Assembly (NCBI RefSeq): GCF_001719615.1
Contig: NZ_MDVX01000001.1
Span: forward strand, 372,001-436,000
Length of the DNA: 64,000 nt
From: Neptunicoccus sediminis
Lineage (GTDB): Bacteria; Pseudomonadota; Alphaproteobacteria; Rhodobacterales; Rhodobacteraceae
Reading direction: 5' to 3'
Part shown: positions 44,914 to 54,103 of the stretch, in pieces
Position numbering within the stretch: the stretch's first letter is position 1
How the letters are laid out: each line of letters begins with the position of its first letter
Made by a program: the position numbers and the translations under genes
Notes under the pieces: model-generated
Told to the model about the DNA's origin: nothing
What the model saw: the letters and a program-made list of their open reading frames with translations, nothing else
Databases searched by the model: none

Positions 44914-46476
44914 ATGACCGTGATGCCGACCACCCGCACCGAAGTTCACTTCCAAGACCGCGCACTGACCTGTTTTGAGAACCGCGCCGCGCTGGTGATG
45001 GATCAGATCGACGCTGTCTTTGCCCGCTTTGCAGAGCGCACCGCCATTGTGGACGAACGGGAACGGCTGACCTATGGCGCGTTATCGGCCCGAGTTGACG
45101 GATGCGCGGCGCAATTGCAGCGGCTCGGCCTGTCGGGGGGGGATCGGGTCGGGCTGATCCTGTCCAACCGGCTGGAGTTCGTTGTCTCGCTGCTTGCGAT
45201 CTGGCGGCTCGGGGCGGTTCCGGTGCCGATGAACGTGCGCGAGGCAGCCCCCGAAACCGCCTTTATCCTTAATGATTGCAGCGCGGCGGGCCTGATCTTT
45301 GATCCCGCCCATGACGGCGCAATTCCGGCGCAAGACGATGTGCCTGATTTGAAATGGCGATTGGACATCGACAGTATTGAACGCAGCGCTCCGGATAGTT
45401 TTGATCCGGCAGCGCCTGCGATGGATGAGGATGATCTGGCTTGTATTCTGTATACTTCGGGCACCACCGGAAAACCCAAAGGCGCGATGCTGACCCACCT
45501 CGGGATCATCCATTCGATGCTGCATTTCGCCCATCACCTGCAACTGGACGAACAGGACGCGGCCCTACTGGTTGTGCCTGCAACCCATGTGACAGGGTTG
45601 ATCGCGCTGGTCATGACCAGCCTTGGGGTCGGGTCCAAACTGGTGATGCAAGAGGCTTTCAATACCCGTGCGGTGCTGAACGTGACCCAAGCCGAAAAGA
45701 TCAGCTATTCCGTGATGGTTCCGGCCATGTACAACCTGATCCTTCTGCGCGAGGATCTGACGCAATATGACCTCAGCTCTTTGCGCATCGGTGCCTATGG
45801 CGGTGCCCCGATGCCGGTGCCAACGATTGAAAAGCTCGCGCAGCTGGTGCCGGATCTGACCTTGGTAAACGCGTACGGCGCGACCGAGACGACTTCCCCT
45901 TCGACGATCATGCCGCTGGATGCGGACCGTTCGGCGTTTGATACGATCGGCAAGCCTGTGGCCTGCGGTGAAATCCTGATTATGGATGAGGACAAGCGCG
46001 AATGTCCTGTTGGCACTGTGGGGGAAATCTGGATTCGCGGGCCGATGGTTGTGGCGGGATACTGGAACCGTCCCGATGCCACCGCGTCCGAGTTCGTAGG
46101 CGGGTTCTGGCGTTCCGGCGATATGGGCGCGATGGACGAAAACGGCTATGTGCGGATTTTCGACCGGATCAAGGACGTGGTGAATCGCGGCGGCTACAAG
46201 GTGTTCAGCTCCGAAGTTGAAAGCGTTTTGATGACCCATCCCGATGTGGCAGAAGCTGCGATCATCGCAAAACCCTGCCCCGTATTGGGCGAACGGGTCC
46301 ACGCCGTAATCTGTCCCAAGGCCGCACAGGTGAACGAAGCCGCGCTGAGCGCCCTTTGCGCCGAAAACCTGAGCGATTACAAAGTCCCCGAGAGCTATTC
46401 CATCTCTCACGAACCGTTGCCGCGAAATGCGAATGGCAAGGTGTTGAAACGAACCCTGAAAGAGACCTTTCTGTAA
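44914..46476 (+). CDS. AMP-forming acyl-CoA ligase (second)
   Basis: 520 residues, ANL superfamily. LYTSGTTGKPKGAML near 178, YGATETTSPS near 322, DRIKDVVNRGGYKVFS near 415 and NGKVLKR at the C-terminus with the catalytic lysine. It differs clearly from the ligase at 36.9 kb, so the cluster can activate two acids or one acid at two stages. It probably shares the kinase's transcript. Confidence 0.9.
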   Translation: MTVMPTTRTEVHFQDRALTCFENRAALVMDQIDAVFARFAERTAIVDERERLTYGALSARVDGCAAQLQRLGLSGGDRVGLILSNRLEFVVSLLAIWRLGAVPVPMNVREAAPETAFILNDCSAAGLIFDPAHDGAIPAQDDVPDLKWRLDIDSIERSAPDSFDPAAPAMDEDDLACILYTSGTTGKPKGAMLTHLGIIHSMLHFAHHLQLDEQDAALLVVPATHVTGLIALVMTSLGVGSKLVMQEAFNTRAVLNVTQAEKISYSVMVPAMYNLILLREDLTQYDLSSLRIGAYGGAPMPVPTIEKLAQLVPDLTLVNAYGATETTSPSTIMPLDADRSAFDTIGKPVACGEILIMDEDKRECPVGTVGEIWIRGPMVVAGYWNRPDATASEFVGGFWRSGDMGAMDENGYVRIFDRIKDVVNRGGYKVFSSEVESVLMTHPDVAEAAIIAKPCPVLGERVHAVICPKAAQVNEAALSALCAENLSDYKVPESYSISHEPLPRNANGKVLKRTLKETFL

Positions 46477-46634
46477 CGTCTTGGCTTTTACCTTTTTTGT
46501 CGGGTAACGTAATCTTTATTAAAAAGACCTGTCTTCCACCCCGCCTGTGGTGTCGCATTCTGCCATAAGCTGCGAGACTGAACCGGCTGGGTTTGCCAGA
46601 CAGAACCTACACCGAACCGACAAGGACAAAACCG

Positions 46635-47774
46635 ATGAACGTCTTGCGCCAGATTATCCTCTGTGCAGCAGCGCTTGCTGCGGCGCTTTATATCTGGGCG
46701 AATTATGTGCCGTCAGCCGCGCCGTTTCTGGCAAAGCTCGGTCTGAAGACAGAACAACCGCAGGACGCGAATGCGGGGCGTGGCAGGTTCCAGCGTGGCC
46801 CGACACAGGTGGTGACAGCGCCGGTTCGGGAGCAAACACTGGCCGACAGGATCAGCGCTATCGGGGATGGGCGGGCGCTCCATTCCATCGCGGTGCGGGC
46901 CAAGGCTGTGGGGTTGATCACCGAACTGCCCTTGTCGGCGGGCGGCTATGTTGAAAAAGGCCAGCTGATTGCCCGTCTTGAGGATGAAGCCGAAACCATC
47001 GCAGTGGAACAGGCCCGTGTCCGGCTGGAGGATGCACAGGCCGCAGCAGAGCGTATTGCGCGGCTGGAAACCACAGGGGCCGTAACCGAGGTGCGCCTGC
47101 GGGAAACGCAACTGTCCCTGCGCAATGCCGAACTGGCCTTGCGGCAGGCAGAGTATAACCTTGAGCAGCGCAAGATCGAAGCGCCGGTTTCGGGCTATAC
47201 AGGGATTATCGACATTGCGGTGGGGGATCGGGTCAACGCGCAGGATGTTCTGGTAACAATCACCGACCGCTCGCAAATCCTGATTGATTTTCGCGTGCCC
47301 GAACGGGTGATCGGCAAGATCGCGACCGGACAGGTGTTCACGGCTGTGCCGCTGGGTCTGCGCAATGTAGAAATGACCGGAGAGATCAGTGCGGTTGATA
47401 CCATCGTGGACCGCACCAGTCGCACCTTGCGGGTGCAGGGGCGGCTGGACAATACAGCCGACCGGTTGCGCGCGGGTATGGCCTTTTCCGTCAGTCTGAA
47501 TTTTCCGGGTGAAACCCTGCTGTCCATCGCGCCGCTGGCTTTGCAATGGTCCAGCGACGGGGCGTTTGTCTGGGTGCTGCGGGAGGGCAAGGTACACCGC
47601 GCGGCACTGGCAATCCGGCAGCGCAACAGTGACAGCGTATTGGTAGAGAGCGACGCTTTGCGTGCGGGCGATGAGATCGTCACCGAAGGGGTGCAGACCC
47701 TGCGCGAAGGCGCAGAGGTTGTGTTGTCCGAAAAAGCCGCCGCGGTGCAGGACGGGATCGGGGACCGCACATGA
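46635..47774 (+). CDS. RND efflux periplasmic adaptor (membrane fusion protein)
   Basis: 379 residues. One N-terminal membrane anchor (about 6-24), a lipoyl/biotinyl half-motif, a short coiled-coil hairpin (about 110-175, Ala/Glu/Arg-rich), the second lipoyl half, a beta-barrel and a membrane-proximal domain. AAGGA lies 9 bases ahead of the ATG at 46635, favouring it over 46593. It links an RND pump to an outer-membrane channel; no TolC-type gene is adjacent. The stop overlaps the pump start as ATGA. Confidence 0.92.
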   Translation: MNVLRQIILCAAALAAALYIWANYVPSAAPFLAKLGLKTEQPQDANAGRGRFQRGPTQVVTAPVREQTLADRISAIGDGRALHSIAVRAKAVGLITELPLSAGGYVEKGQLIARLEDEAETIAVEQARVRLEDAQAAAERIARLETTGAVTEVRLRETQLSLRNAELALRQAEYNLEQRKIEAPVSGYTGIIDIAVGDRVNAQDVLVTITDRSQILIDFRVPERVIGKIATGQVFTAVPLGLRNVEMTGEISAVDTIVDRTSRTLRVQGRLDNTADRLRAGMAFSVSLNFPGETLLSIAPLALQWSSDGAFVWVLREGKVHRAALAIRQRNSDSVLVESDALRAGDEIVTEGVQTLREGAEVVLSEKAAAVQDGIGDRT

Positions 47775-50700
47775 ACCCTAAAACCGAAGATCCGGCACCC
47801 GCAGGGCTGGCCTCTGGCACAGCGCTGTTTGTGCGCCGACCGATCCTAGCCTTTGTGCTGAACGCATTGATCGTTCTGGCTGGTATTGCGGGGTTCTTCG
47901 GGGCCGAAATCCGCGAGTTGCCCAATGTGGACCGTCCGGTTGTCACCGTCACCACACAGTTTTCCGGTGCCGCCCCTGAAACCGTTGATCAAGAGGTCAC
48001 AGGCCGGATCGAAGGCGCTGTCGGACGGGTTGCTGGTGTGCGCTCGATCTCTTCCAATTCCCGTTTCGGACGCAGCCGCGTAACGCTGGAGTTTGACGAC
48101 AAGGTAAACATCGACATAGCCGCGACAGATGTGCGCGATGCGGTAGCGCGGATCGTGAACCAGTTGCCCGACACCGCCGAACAGCCCCAGATCGTCAAGG
48201 CAGATGCCAATGCGCAGGCAGTGATGCGGATAGCGGTGACGTCTTCGGGGCGCTCTCCGCAGGATCTGACGCGGATTGTGCAGGACAGGGTAGAGGACCG
48301 CTTGATCTCGGTAGACGGGGTGGCGGATTTGCAGGTTTACGGCGACCGCGATCCGGTGTTTCGGGTGGACATCGACCAGATGGAACTGGCCAGCCGCGGG
48401 CTGACACTGGCGGATGTGCGCAACAGTCTGGCGGATGTGGCCTATGACTCCCCTTCCGGTGATCTGGCAGGCGACAGCCAGTCGATCAACGTGCGCACCA
48501 CGGCCAGCGTTGCCACGGCAGCGGCCTTTGAAGCGCTGGAAATCCGCTCGAATGTTATCCTTGGCGATGTGGCGCGCGTGACCCTTGGTCCGGCCCCCGG
48601 TGAGACCGTTCTGCGGGCCAACGGACAATCCGGTCTTGGCATCGGGATCATCCGGCAGGCCACATCAAACACGCTGGACATCTCAAAGAATGTGCGCGCT
48701 GTTGTGGCGGAACTGGACGCGACCCTCCCCGATGATGTGAGCATCTTTGTCACCTCCGATGATGCGGTCTTCATCGAAGGCTCTATCACCGAGGTGGTAA
48801 AGACCCTTCTGTTGGCGGTGACGATTGTAGTGATCGTGATCTTTATCTTCCTGCGGGATTTCCGCGCCACGCTTATTCCTGCATTAACCCTTCCGGTGGC
48901 GCTGGTCGGGGCGCTGGCGGCGATTTATCTGGTGGGGTTCTCAATCAATATTCTAACGCTGTTGGCGCTGGTGCTGGCAACGGGCATGGTGGTGGATGAC
49001 GCTATTGTGGTGCTGGAAAACATCGTGCGCCTGCGCAGTCAGGGCATGGGGCCACGGGCGGCGGCGGTGCTGGGCACGCAGCAGGTGTTCTTTGCGGTTG
49101 TGACCACAACAGCCACGCTTGCGGCGGTGTTCATTCCGCTGTCGTTCCTACCCGGACAGGTGGGTGGGCTGTTCCGCGAGTTCGGCTTCACGCTGGCGAT
49201 TGCGGTGATGTTATCCTCGGTTGTGGCGCTGACCTTCTGTCCGGTTCTTGCCAGCCGCCTGTTGACGCGCAAGCCGCAGGCGAAGGACCAGCGCGGTCCG
49301 ATGATCTGGCTGGGGGGCGTGCTGTCGCGCAGTTACGCCGCAGCCCTGCGCGGGGTGCTGGCCGTGCCCTTTGCCGTTGTGCTGGTGGCGGTGTTGTTCA
49401 CCGTGACAGCCGCGTTCATGGCCGGGGGCATCCGGCAGGAACTGACCCCGCGAGAGGACCGCGCCGTTGCCCTGCTCAGCCTCACAGCATCCCAAGGGGT
49501 GTCCCTGTCCTACACGCAAGACAAGATGCAGCAGATCGAGGATGCGGTCGAACCCCTGCGGCAAAGCGGCGAGATCACCAATGTGTTTTCCATCACCGGA
49601 TTTGGTGCGGACAATCGCGGGTTCATGGTGTTCACCCTTGCAAAATGGGACGAAAGGAAACGGTCACAGCAGGACATCGTTGCCGAAATCAACAGGGGAC
49701 TGAGAGGCATTGTCGGTGTCCGCGCCTTTGCGATCCAGCCCAATTCGCTCGGCATTCGGGGCGCGGGGCGCGGGCTGGCCTTTGCCATCACGGGGGATAA
49801 CTACGGGCAACTGGCGGATGTGGCCGAGACCCTTGTGGACCGCATGAACGAGGTGCCGGGCATGGGCAAGGTGCAGTTGCAATATGAAACCACCCAGCCG
49901 CAGCTGTTCGTGCAGATCGACCGCACGCGGGCGTCCGATCTCGGGATCAACATCACCGGACTTGGCGAAGCCTTGCAGGCGGTTCTGAACGGGCGCAAGG
50001 TGGGGTCGGTGTTCATAGATGACACCAGCTATGACGTGCAGATGCTCTCGACCACCAATCCGGTGAATGATCCGGGTGATCTGGAGAATATCTTTGTACA
50101 GTCTGGTGACGGGCAAATGGTTCCCATGTCGAGCTTTGTGACGCTGGAAGAACGGGCAGTCGCACCTGAACTGGACCGCGAGGGGCAGAAACGCTCGGTC
50201 GAGATCACAGCAGGTCTGACGCCGGAACTGTCGCTCGGGGATGCGCTGGCAACGGTGGAACAGTTGGCCGATGAGGTTCTTGCAGAGGAAAATTTCATCG
50301 TGCCGCTGGCCGAGGCCGCGACGCTGGACCAGACAAACTCCGGCCTGTTCGTGACCTTCGGTTTCGCGGTTCTCGTGGTGTTTCTGGTGCTATCGGCCCA
50401 GTTTGAAAGCTTTATTTCGGCTGTGGTGGTCATGTCGACCGTGCCAATCGGACTGGCCTGCGCGGTCTTTGCGTTGGTGCTGACAGGGCTGAGCCTGAAC
50501 GTCTACAGCCAGATTGGTTTGGTGATGCTGATCGGGATCATGGCCAAGAACGGGATTTTGATCGTGGAGTTCGCCAACCAGTTGCGGGATCGCGGGCAGG
50601 ATGTCTACAGCGCCATTCTTGAGGCTTCGACCGTGCGGTTGCGTCCGGTGATGATGACGATGACCTCTACAGTCATCGGGGGCGTGCCGCTGATCCTGTC

Positions 50701-50887
50701 ATCCGGAGCAGGGGCCGAAGCCCGCGAGGCGCTGGGCTGGGTGATCGTGGGCGGGCTGGGACTGGCCACGGTTTCGACCCTGTTCCTGACCCCTGTGGCC
50801 TATCTGCTGCTGGCGCGGTTCTCGACACCTAAAGCGGCACAAGAGGCCCGACTGAAAGCCGAACTGCAAGAGGCGCAGGCAATCTGA
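47771..50887 (+). CDS. RND multidrug efflux pump, HAE-1 (AcrB-like) family
   Basis: 1038 residues, normal AcrB length with 12 membrane helices and two large periplasmic loops. Proton-relay aspartates lie in GMVVDDAIVVLEN near 406. The C-terminal half repeats the architecture (VMLIGIMAKNGILIVEFANQ near 917). It exports hydrophobic compounds with proton antiport. Coupled to the adaptor; no regulator beside it. Confidence 0.95.
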   Translation: MNPKTEDPAPAGLASGTALFVRRPILAFVLNALIVLAGIAGFFGAEIRELPNVDRPVVTVTTQFSGAAPETVDQEVTGRIEGAVGRVAGVRSISSNSRFGRSRVTLEFDDKVNIDIAATDVRDAVARIVNQLPDTAEQPQIVKADANAQAVMRIAVTSSGRSPQDLTRIVQDRVEDRLISVDGVADLQVYGDRDPVFRVDIDQMELASRGLTLADVRNSLADVAYDSPSGDLAGDSQSINVRTTASVATAAAFEALEIRSNVILGDVARVTLGPAPGETVLRANGQSGLGIGIIRQATSNTLDISKNVRAVVAELDATLPDDVSIFVTSDDAVFIEGSITEVVKTLLLAVTIVVIVIFIFLRDFRATLIPALTLPVALVGALAAIYLVGFSINILTLLALVLATGMVVDDAIVVLENIVRLRSQGMGPRAAAVLGTQQVFFAVVTTTATLAAVFIPLSFLPGQVGGLFREFGFTLAIAVMLSSVVALTFCPVLASRLLTRKPQAKDQRGPMIWLGGVLSRSYAAALRGVLAVPFAVVLVAVLFTVTAAFMAGGIRQELTPREDRAVALLSLTASQGVSLSYTQDKMQQIEDAVEPLRQSGEITNVFSITGFGADNRGFMVFTLAKWDERKRSQQDIVAEINRGLRGIVGVRAFAIQPNSLGIRGAGRGLAFAITGDNYGQLADVAETLVDRMNEVPGMGKVQLQYETTQPQLFVQIDRTRASDLGINITGLGEALQAVLNGRKVGSVFIDDTSYDVQMLSTTNPVNDPGDLENIFVQSGDGQMVPMSSFVTLEERAVAPELDREGQKRSVEITAGLTPELSLGDALATVEQLADEVLAEENFIVPLAEAATLDQTNSGLFVTFGFAVLVVFLVLSAQFESFISAVVVMSTVPIGLACAVFALVLTGLSLNVYSQIGLVMLIGIMAKNGILIVEFANQLRDRGQDVYSAILEASTVRLRPVMMTMTSTVIGGVPLILSSGAGAEAREALGWVIVGGLGLATVSTLFLTPVAYLLLARFSTPKAAQEARLKAELQEAQAI

Positions 50888-50921
50888 GCATCGCCTGCAC
50901 CTCTGAACCAGAAGGTTCCCC

Positions 50922-52100
50922 CTAACCGACCCGCTGCCCGCCACTCCAGACACCTTTGATGCAAGGCAGGTGGTAGGACAGAGAAAACGCCAGCAGGTCG
51001 GCCCGTTTCCCGACAGCGATCTCTCCGCGATCCGGCAGGTCCACAGCACATGCAGGCTGGTGCGTTACGGTGCGCAACCCGCTGGCCATATTGCCCTGTT
51101 CCAGCCCGAGCCGCACCGCCCCCATCAGCAGCGAAGAGGGTGCATAGTCGGAACTCAGCACATCCAGCACCCCGTCCTGCACCAGTTCCTGCGCTGCAAC
51201 ATTGCCCGAATGACTGCCACCGCGCAAAAGGTTCGGGGCACCCATCATCACGCGGATTCCGGCGGTCCTGCAGGCTCTGGCCGCTTCCAGCGTCGTCGGA
51301 AACTCTGCCACCCGCACGCCTTTGCCTGTAGAGATCTCAACATCCGAAACAGTGGTGTCGTCATGGCTGGCCAGTACCGCGCCAAGGTCACGCCCGATCC
51401 GCGCTGCCCCTTCTTCGTGCAGGGCGCCGTATTTTTCGCGGGTGGCGTAGAGGGTCTCGTAATGGGCCGAAATCTCGGCGGGGGTCATGCCGTATTTGCC
51501 CCGCAGGTATTCGTCCATCTTGCTTAGATCGCGGAACTGGCGTTGGCCGGGGGTGTGGTCCATCAGGCTGACAATTCCGATCCGGTCCGCACGGCTGAAC
51601 TCTTCCATCTCTTCGATCAGGGTTTCCGAACAGATTTCTGCCCGCAGATGCAAAAAATGGCTGATCCGCATGGCACCGCTGTTTTGCAGGTCCAGAATGT
51701 CATTGGCCAGTTCACGGGCGTATTTGCGATAGTTCGATCCTGTCGTCGTGACCGATGAACCGACCCGCAGCGCATCAAACACTGTCGTGATCCCGACCGA
51801 GACCAGCTCTGCATCATGGGCGATTGCTGCCGCTTTGGTGGGCCATTTCACTCCGGGGCGCGGCTGCATATGGCGCTCCAGATTGTCGGTGTGCAGTTCC
51901 ACCAGACCGGGGCACAGGAAATCGCCGCCCAAATCAACCGCCCCGCTGATTGCGCTGTGACCGGAGTCAAGCTCGGTGATGATCCCGTCATCCACGCGCA
52001 GGGTTCCGTTGATGACTTCGTCTTTCAAAACGATACGCGCATTCGTCAGGGTCAGGGATAATCCCTTTCGGGCCTGTGCCGCGCAGTCTGTGTCTTTCAT
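50922..52100 (-). CDS. phnM: Alpha-D-ribose 1-methylphosphonate 5-triphosphate diphosphatase
   Basis: 392 residues, amidohydrolase superfamily. ELHTDNLERHMQPRP near 75 carries metal ligands; SLMDHTPGQRQF near 180, ASHDDTT near 255 and MGAPNLLRGGSHSGN near 290 are PhnM hallmarks. It releases pyrophosphate from the triphosphate made by PhnGHI, giving the PhnJ substrate. The ATG at 52100 gives near-normal family length; an ATG at 52145 is possible. It is separated from phnGHIJKLN by the opposite-strand DUF1045 gene, and is convergent with the RND pump. Confidence 0.95.
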   Translation of the reverse strand: MKDTDCAAQARKGLSLTLTNARIVLKDEVINGTLRVDDGIITELDSGHSAISGAVDLGGDFLCPGLVELHTDNLERHMQPRPGVKWPTKAAAIAHDAELVSVGITTVFDALRVGSSVTTTGSNYRKYARELANDILDLQNSGAMRISHFLHLRAEICSETLIEEMEEFSRADRIGIVSLMDHTPGQRQFRDLSKMDEYLRGKYGMTPAEISAHYETLYATREKYGALHEEGAARIGRDLGAVLASHDDTTVSDVEISTGKGVRVAEFPTTLEAARACRTAGIRVMMGAPNLLRGGSHSGNVAAQELVQDGVLDVLSSDYAPSSLLMGAVRLGLEQGNMASGLRTVTHQPACAVDLPDRGEIAVGKRADLLAFSLSYHLPCIKGVWSGGQRVG

Positions 52101-52204
52101 TGTTTTACTACCAGTTTCAGTTGTGATTTCAGGGTGTAATGTCATGAGGGTGTAACATCTTGATGTCTAATATCCGGCCCAGAGCAAAAGGAGCCCGACT
52201 GACC

Positions 52205-52891
52205 ATGTACCAGCGTTATGCCGTCTATTTCACACCGCCAAGCGGCCATCCCCTCGGTACGTTCGGGGCAGGGTGGCTTGGCTGGGATATTACGGCGGGC
52301 AAAGCCGTGCCGCATCTGCGGCTCAACGGATTGCCGCTTCCGGTGGAGCAGATCACGGCGACGCCGCGCGGCTATGGTTTGCACGGGACGCTGAAAGCCC
52401 CCTTTATCCTTGATGCCGCTTACACGCAGCAAGACTTGTATGATGCGCTGCAAAGCTACGTCGCGGCGCAGGAACCTGTGGCAATCGGCAGGCTGCAACT
52501 GGACAGCATCGGGCAGTTTCTGGCGCTGCGCCCGAAGGATGTTGATCCGGCCTTCCCCGCGCTGGTGGCAGATTGCGTTATGGCGCTGGACCGGTTTCGC
52601 GCCCCGATGGGCGATCAGGAACTGCACCGCCGCAGGGCCGCCAATCTGTCTCCCCGACAGGATGAATTGCTGCGCCTTTGGGGCTATCCCTATGTGCTGG
52701 ATGAATTCCGCTTTCATGTGACCCTCACCGGAAGTCTGAGCGACAGTGAACAGGCGCAGACGCGGGCGGTGCTGGAACAGGCACTGGAACCGCATTTGAC
52801 AAGACCCTTCACGCTGGACGCGCTGTGCCTGTGCGGGCAGTTGCAGAACGGGTGTTTCCAACTGATCAAACGGTATCCGCTGACGGGGTGA
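52205..52891 (+). CDS. DUF1045 phosphonate-metabolism protein, 2H phosphoesterase type
   Basis: 228 residues. Two HxT motifs, H60-G-T62 and H171-V-T173, are the catalytic pair of 2H cyclic phosphodiesterases. DUF1045 proteins are found almost only in C-P lyase gene clusters. AAAGGAG lies 12 bases before the ATG at 52205. The gene is divergent from phnM, and its last 26 bases overlap the end of phnN on the other strand. No phnP is present in the window, so this is a good candidate to open ribosyl 1,2-cyclic phosphate; see findings. Confidence 0.88.
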   Translation: MYQRYAVYFTPPSGHPLGTFGAGWLGWDITAGKAVPHLRLNGLPLPVEQITATPRGYGLHGTLKAPFILDAAYTQQDLYDALQSYVAAQEPVAIGRLQLDSIGQFLALRPKDVDPAFPALVADCVMALDRFRAPMGDQELHRRRAANLSPRQDELLRLWGYPYVLDEFRFHVTLTGSLSDSEQAQTRAVLEQALEPHLTRPFTLDALCLCGQLQNGCFQLIKRYPLTG

Positions 52892-53414
52892 AACCCGCGA
52901 CCATTTGTTCAACGGCGTGATCGAGCGGGCCGGAATTGTCGATCTCGATGGTTCTGGCCGCTGTCTGGAACGGCAGATTTGCCCGTTGCAGTCTGGCGTC
53001 AATATCTTCGGGCGTTTCGCGGCCCCGCAGGATCAGCCGCTCGCGCAGCACGTCAGGCGTGACCACCAGTGACAGCACTGTGACCTGCGGATATTTGCGC
53101 AGGATTTCGGGCATGGCCGCGCGGGAGCCGTTGAAAACCACGTCCCGCCCCTCTGCCAGCGCCCGATCCATCGCCGCAGGAATGCCGTAGCGGGTGTTAT
53201 GGGCGTCCCACCACAGGGCAAAGTGGCCCTGCTCCAGCTTGGTCTGAAACTCTGCCGCGCTGACACCGTCGATACTCTCGCCGCCGGCATCGCTTGGCCG
53301 CGTGATCACACGGCGGATGCGCAAAAGCTGCGGGCAACGCACCAATGCCGCATCCAGAACCGTGTCCTTGCCGGCCCCTGACGGGCCGACCACTGTAAAC
53401 AATCGCCCCGCCAT
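52866..53414 (-). CDS. phnN: Ribose 1,5-bisphosphate phosphokinase
   Basis: 182 residues with a P-loop GPSGAGKDTVLD (9-20), guanylate-kinase-like fold and conserved RRVITRP near 33. It phosphorylates ribose 1,5-bisphosphate to PRPP, the last step linking C-P lyase to nucleotide synthesis. Its ATG overlaps the phnL stop by one base (TGATG). The C-terminal coding bases overlap the end of DUF1045. Confidence 0.93.
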   Translation of the reverse strand: MAGRLFTVVGPSGAGKDTVLDAALVRCPQLLRIRRVITRPSDAGGESIDGVSAAEFQTKLEQGHFALWWDAHNTRYGIPAAMDRALAEGRDVVFNGSRAAMPEILRKYPQVTVLSLVVTPDVLRERLILRGRETPEDIDARLQRANLPFQTAARTIEIDNSGPLDHAVEQMVAGFTPSADTV

Positions 53415-54103
53415 CAGGCTGCGGCCTTCGGTGCGAATTCGATCACGTCGATTTCGCGGGTGCAGACCTGTTTACGGGCCGCTTTGTCGTGAAAAATGCC
53501 GACGATTGCCGTGCCCCGCGCCTTGGCGGTTTCGATCAGACCCAGCACCGTTTCGCGGTTGCGCCCGTCAAGGCTGGCGGTGGGTTCATCCAGCAACAGC
53601 GCGGGATAGTCATAGGCAAAGCCCCGCGCGATATTGACCCGTTGCTGCTCGCCCCCCGAAAAGGTCAGCGGTGACAGATCCCAAAGCCGCTCCGGAATAC
53701 GCAGCAGGGACAGCAGTTCGCTGGCCCGTTCCAGTGCGGCATCGCGCGGGGTGCCCCGTTGCAGCAGCGGTTCGGCCACCACGTTCAGGGTTGGCACCCG
53801 TGGCACCACCCGCAGGAACTGGCTGACATAGCCAAGCGTGTGTTTGCGCATCTGCAAAATCTCGCGCGGTTCGGCCTGTGCCACGTCCAGATCTCCAACA
53901 CGGATTTCCCCGCTTTGGGTCAGGTAGTTGCCATAGATCATCCGCATGAGCGTCGATTTCCCTGCGCCCGATGCCCCTGTCAGCCCGACACATTCGCCCG
54001 GATTTACGGTCAGGTTGCCATTGCCCATCACTGGGATCACTGCGCCGCCCTGATTGTGCAGCACAAAGGATTTGGTCGCGTTTTTAACTGTAATCATGGT
54101 CAC
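53414..54103 (-). CDS. phnL: C-P lyase system ATP-binding protein PhnL
   Basis: 229 residues, ABC ATPase. Walker [10 protein letters not shown], signature FSGGEQQRVNIARG and Walker B ALLLDEP are all intact. PhnL binds the PhnGHIJ-PhnK core rather than a membrane permease. Coupled to phnK (ATGA) and phnN. Confidence 0.94.
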   Translation of the reverse strand: MTMITVKNATKSFVLHNQGGAVIPVMGNGNLTVNPGECVGLTGASGAGKSTLMRMIYGNYLTQSGEIRVGDLDVAQAEPREILQMRKHTLGYVSQFLRVVPRVPTLNVVAEPLLQRGTPRDAALERASELLSLLRIPERLWDLSPLTFSGGEQQRVNIARGFAYDYPALLLDEPTASLDGRNRETVLGLIETAKARGTAIVGIFHDKAARKQVCTREIDVIEFAPKAAA

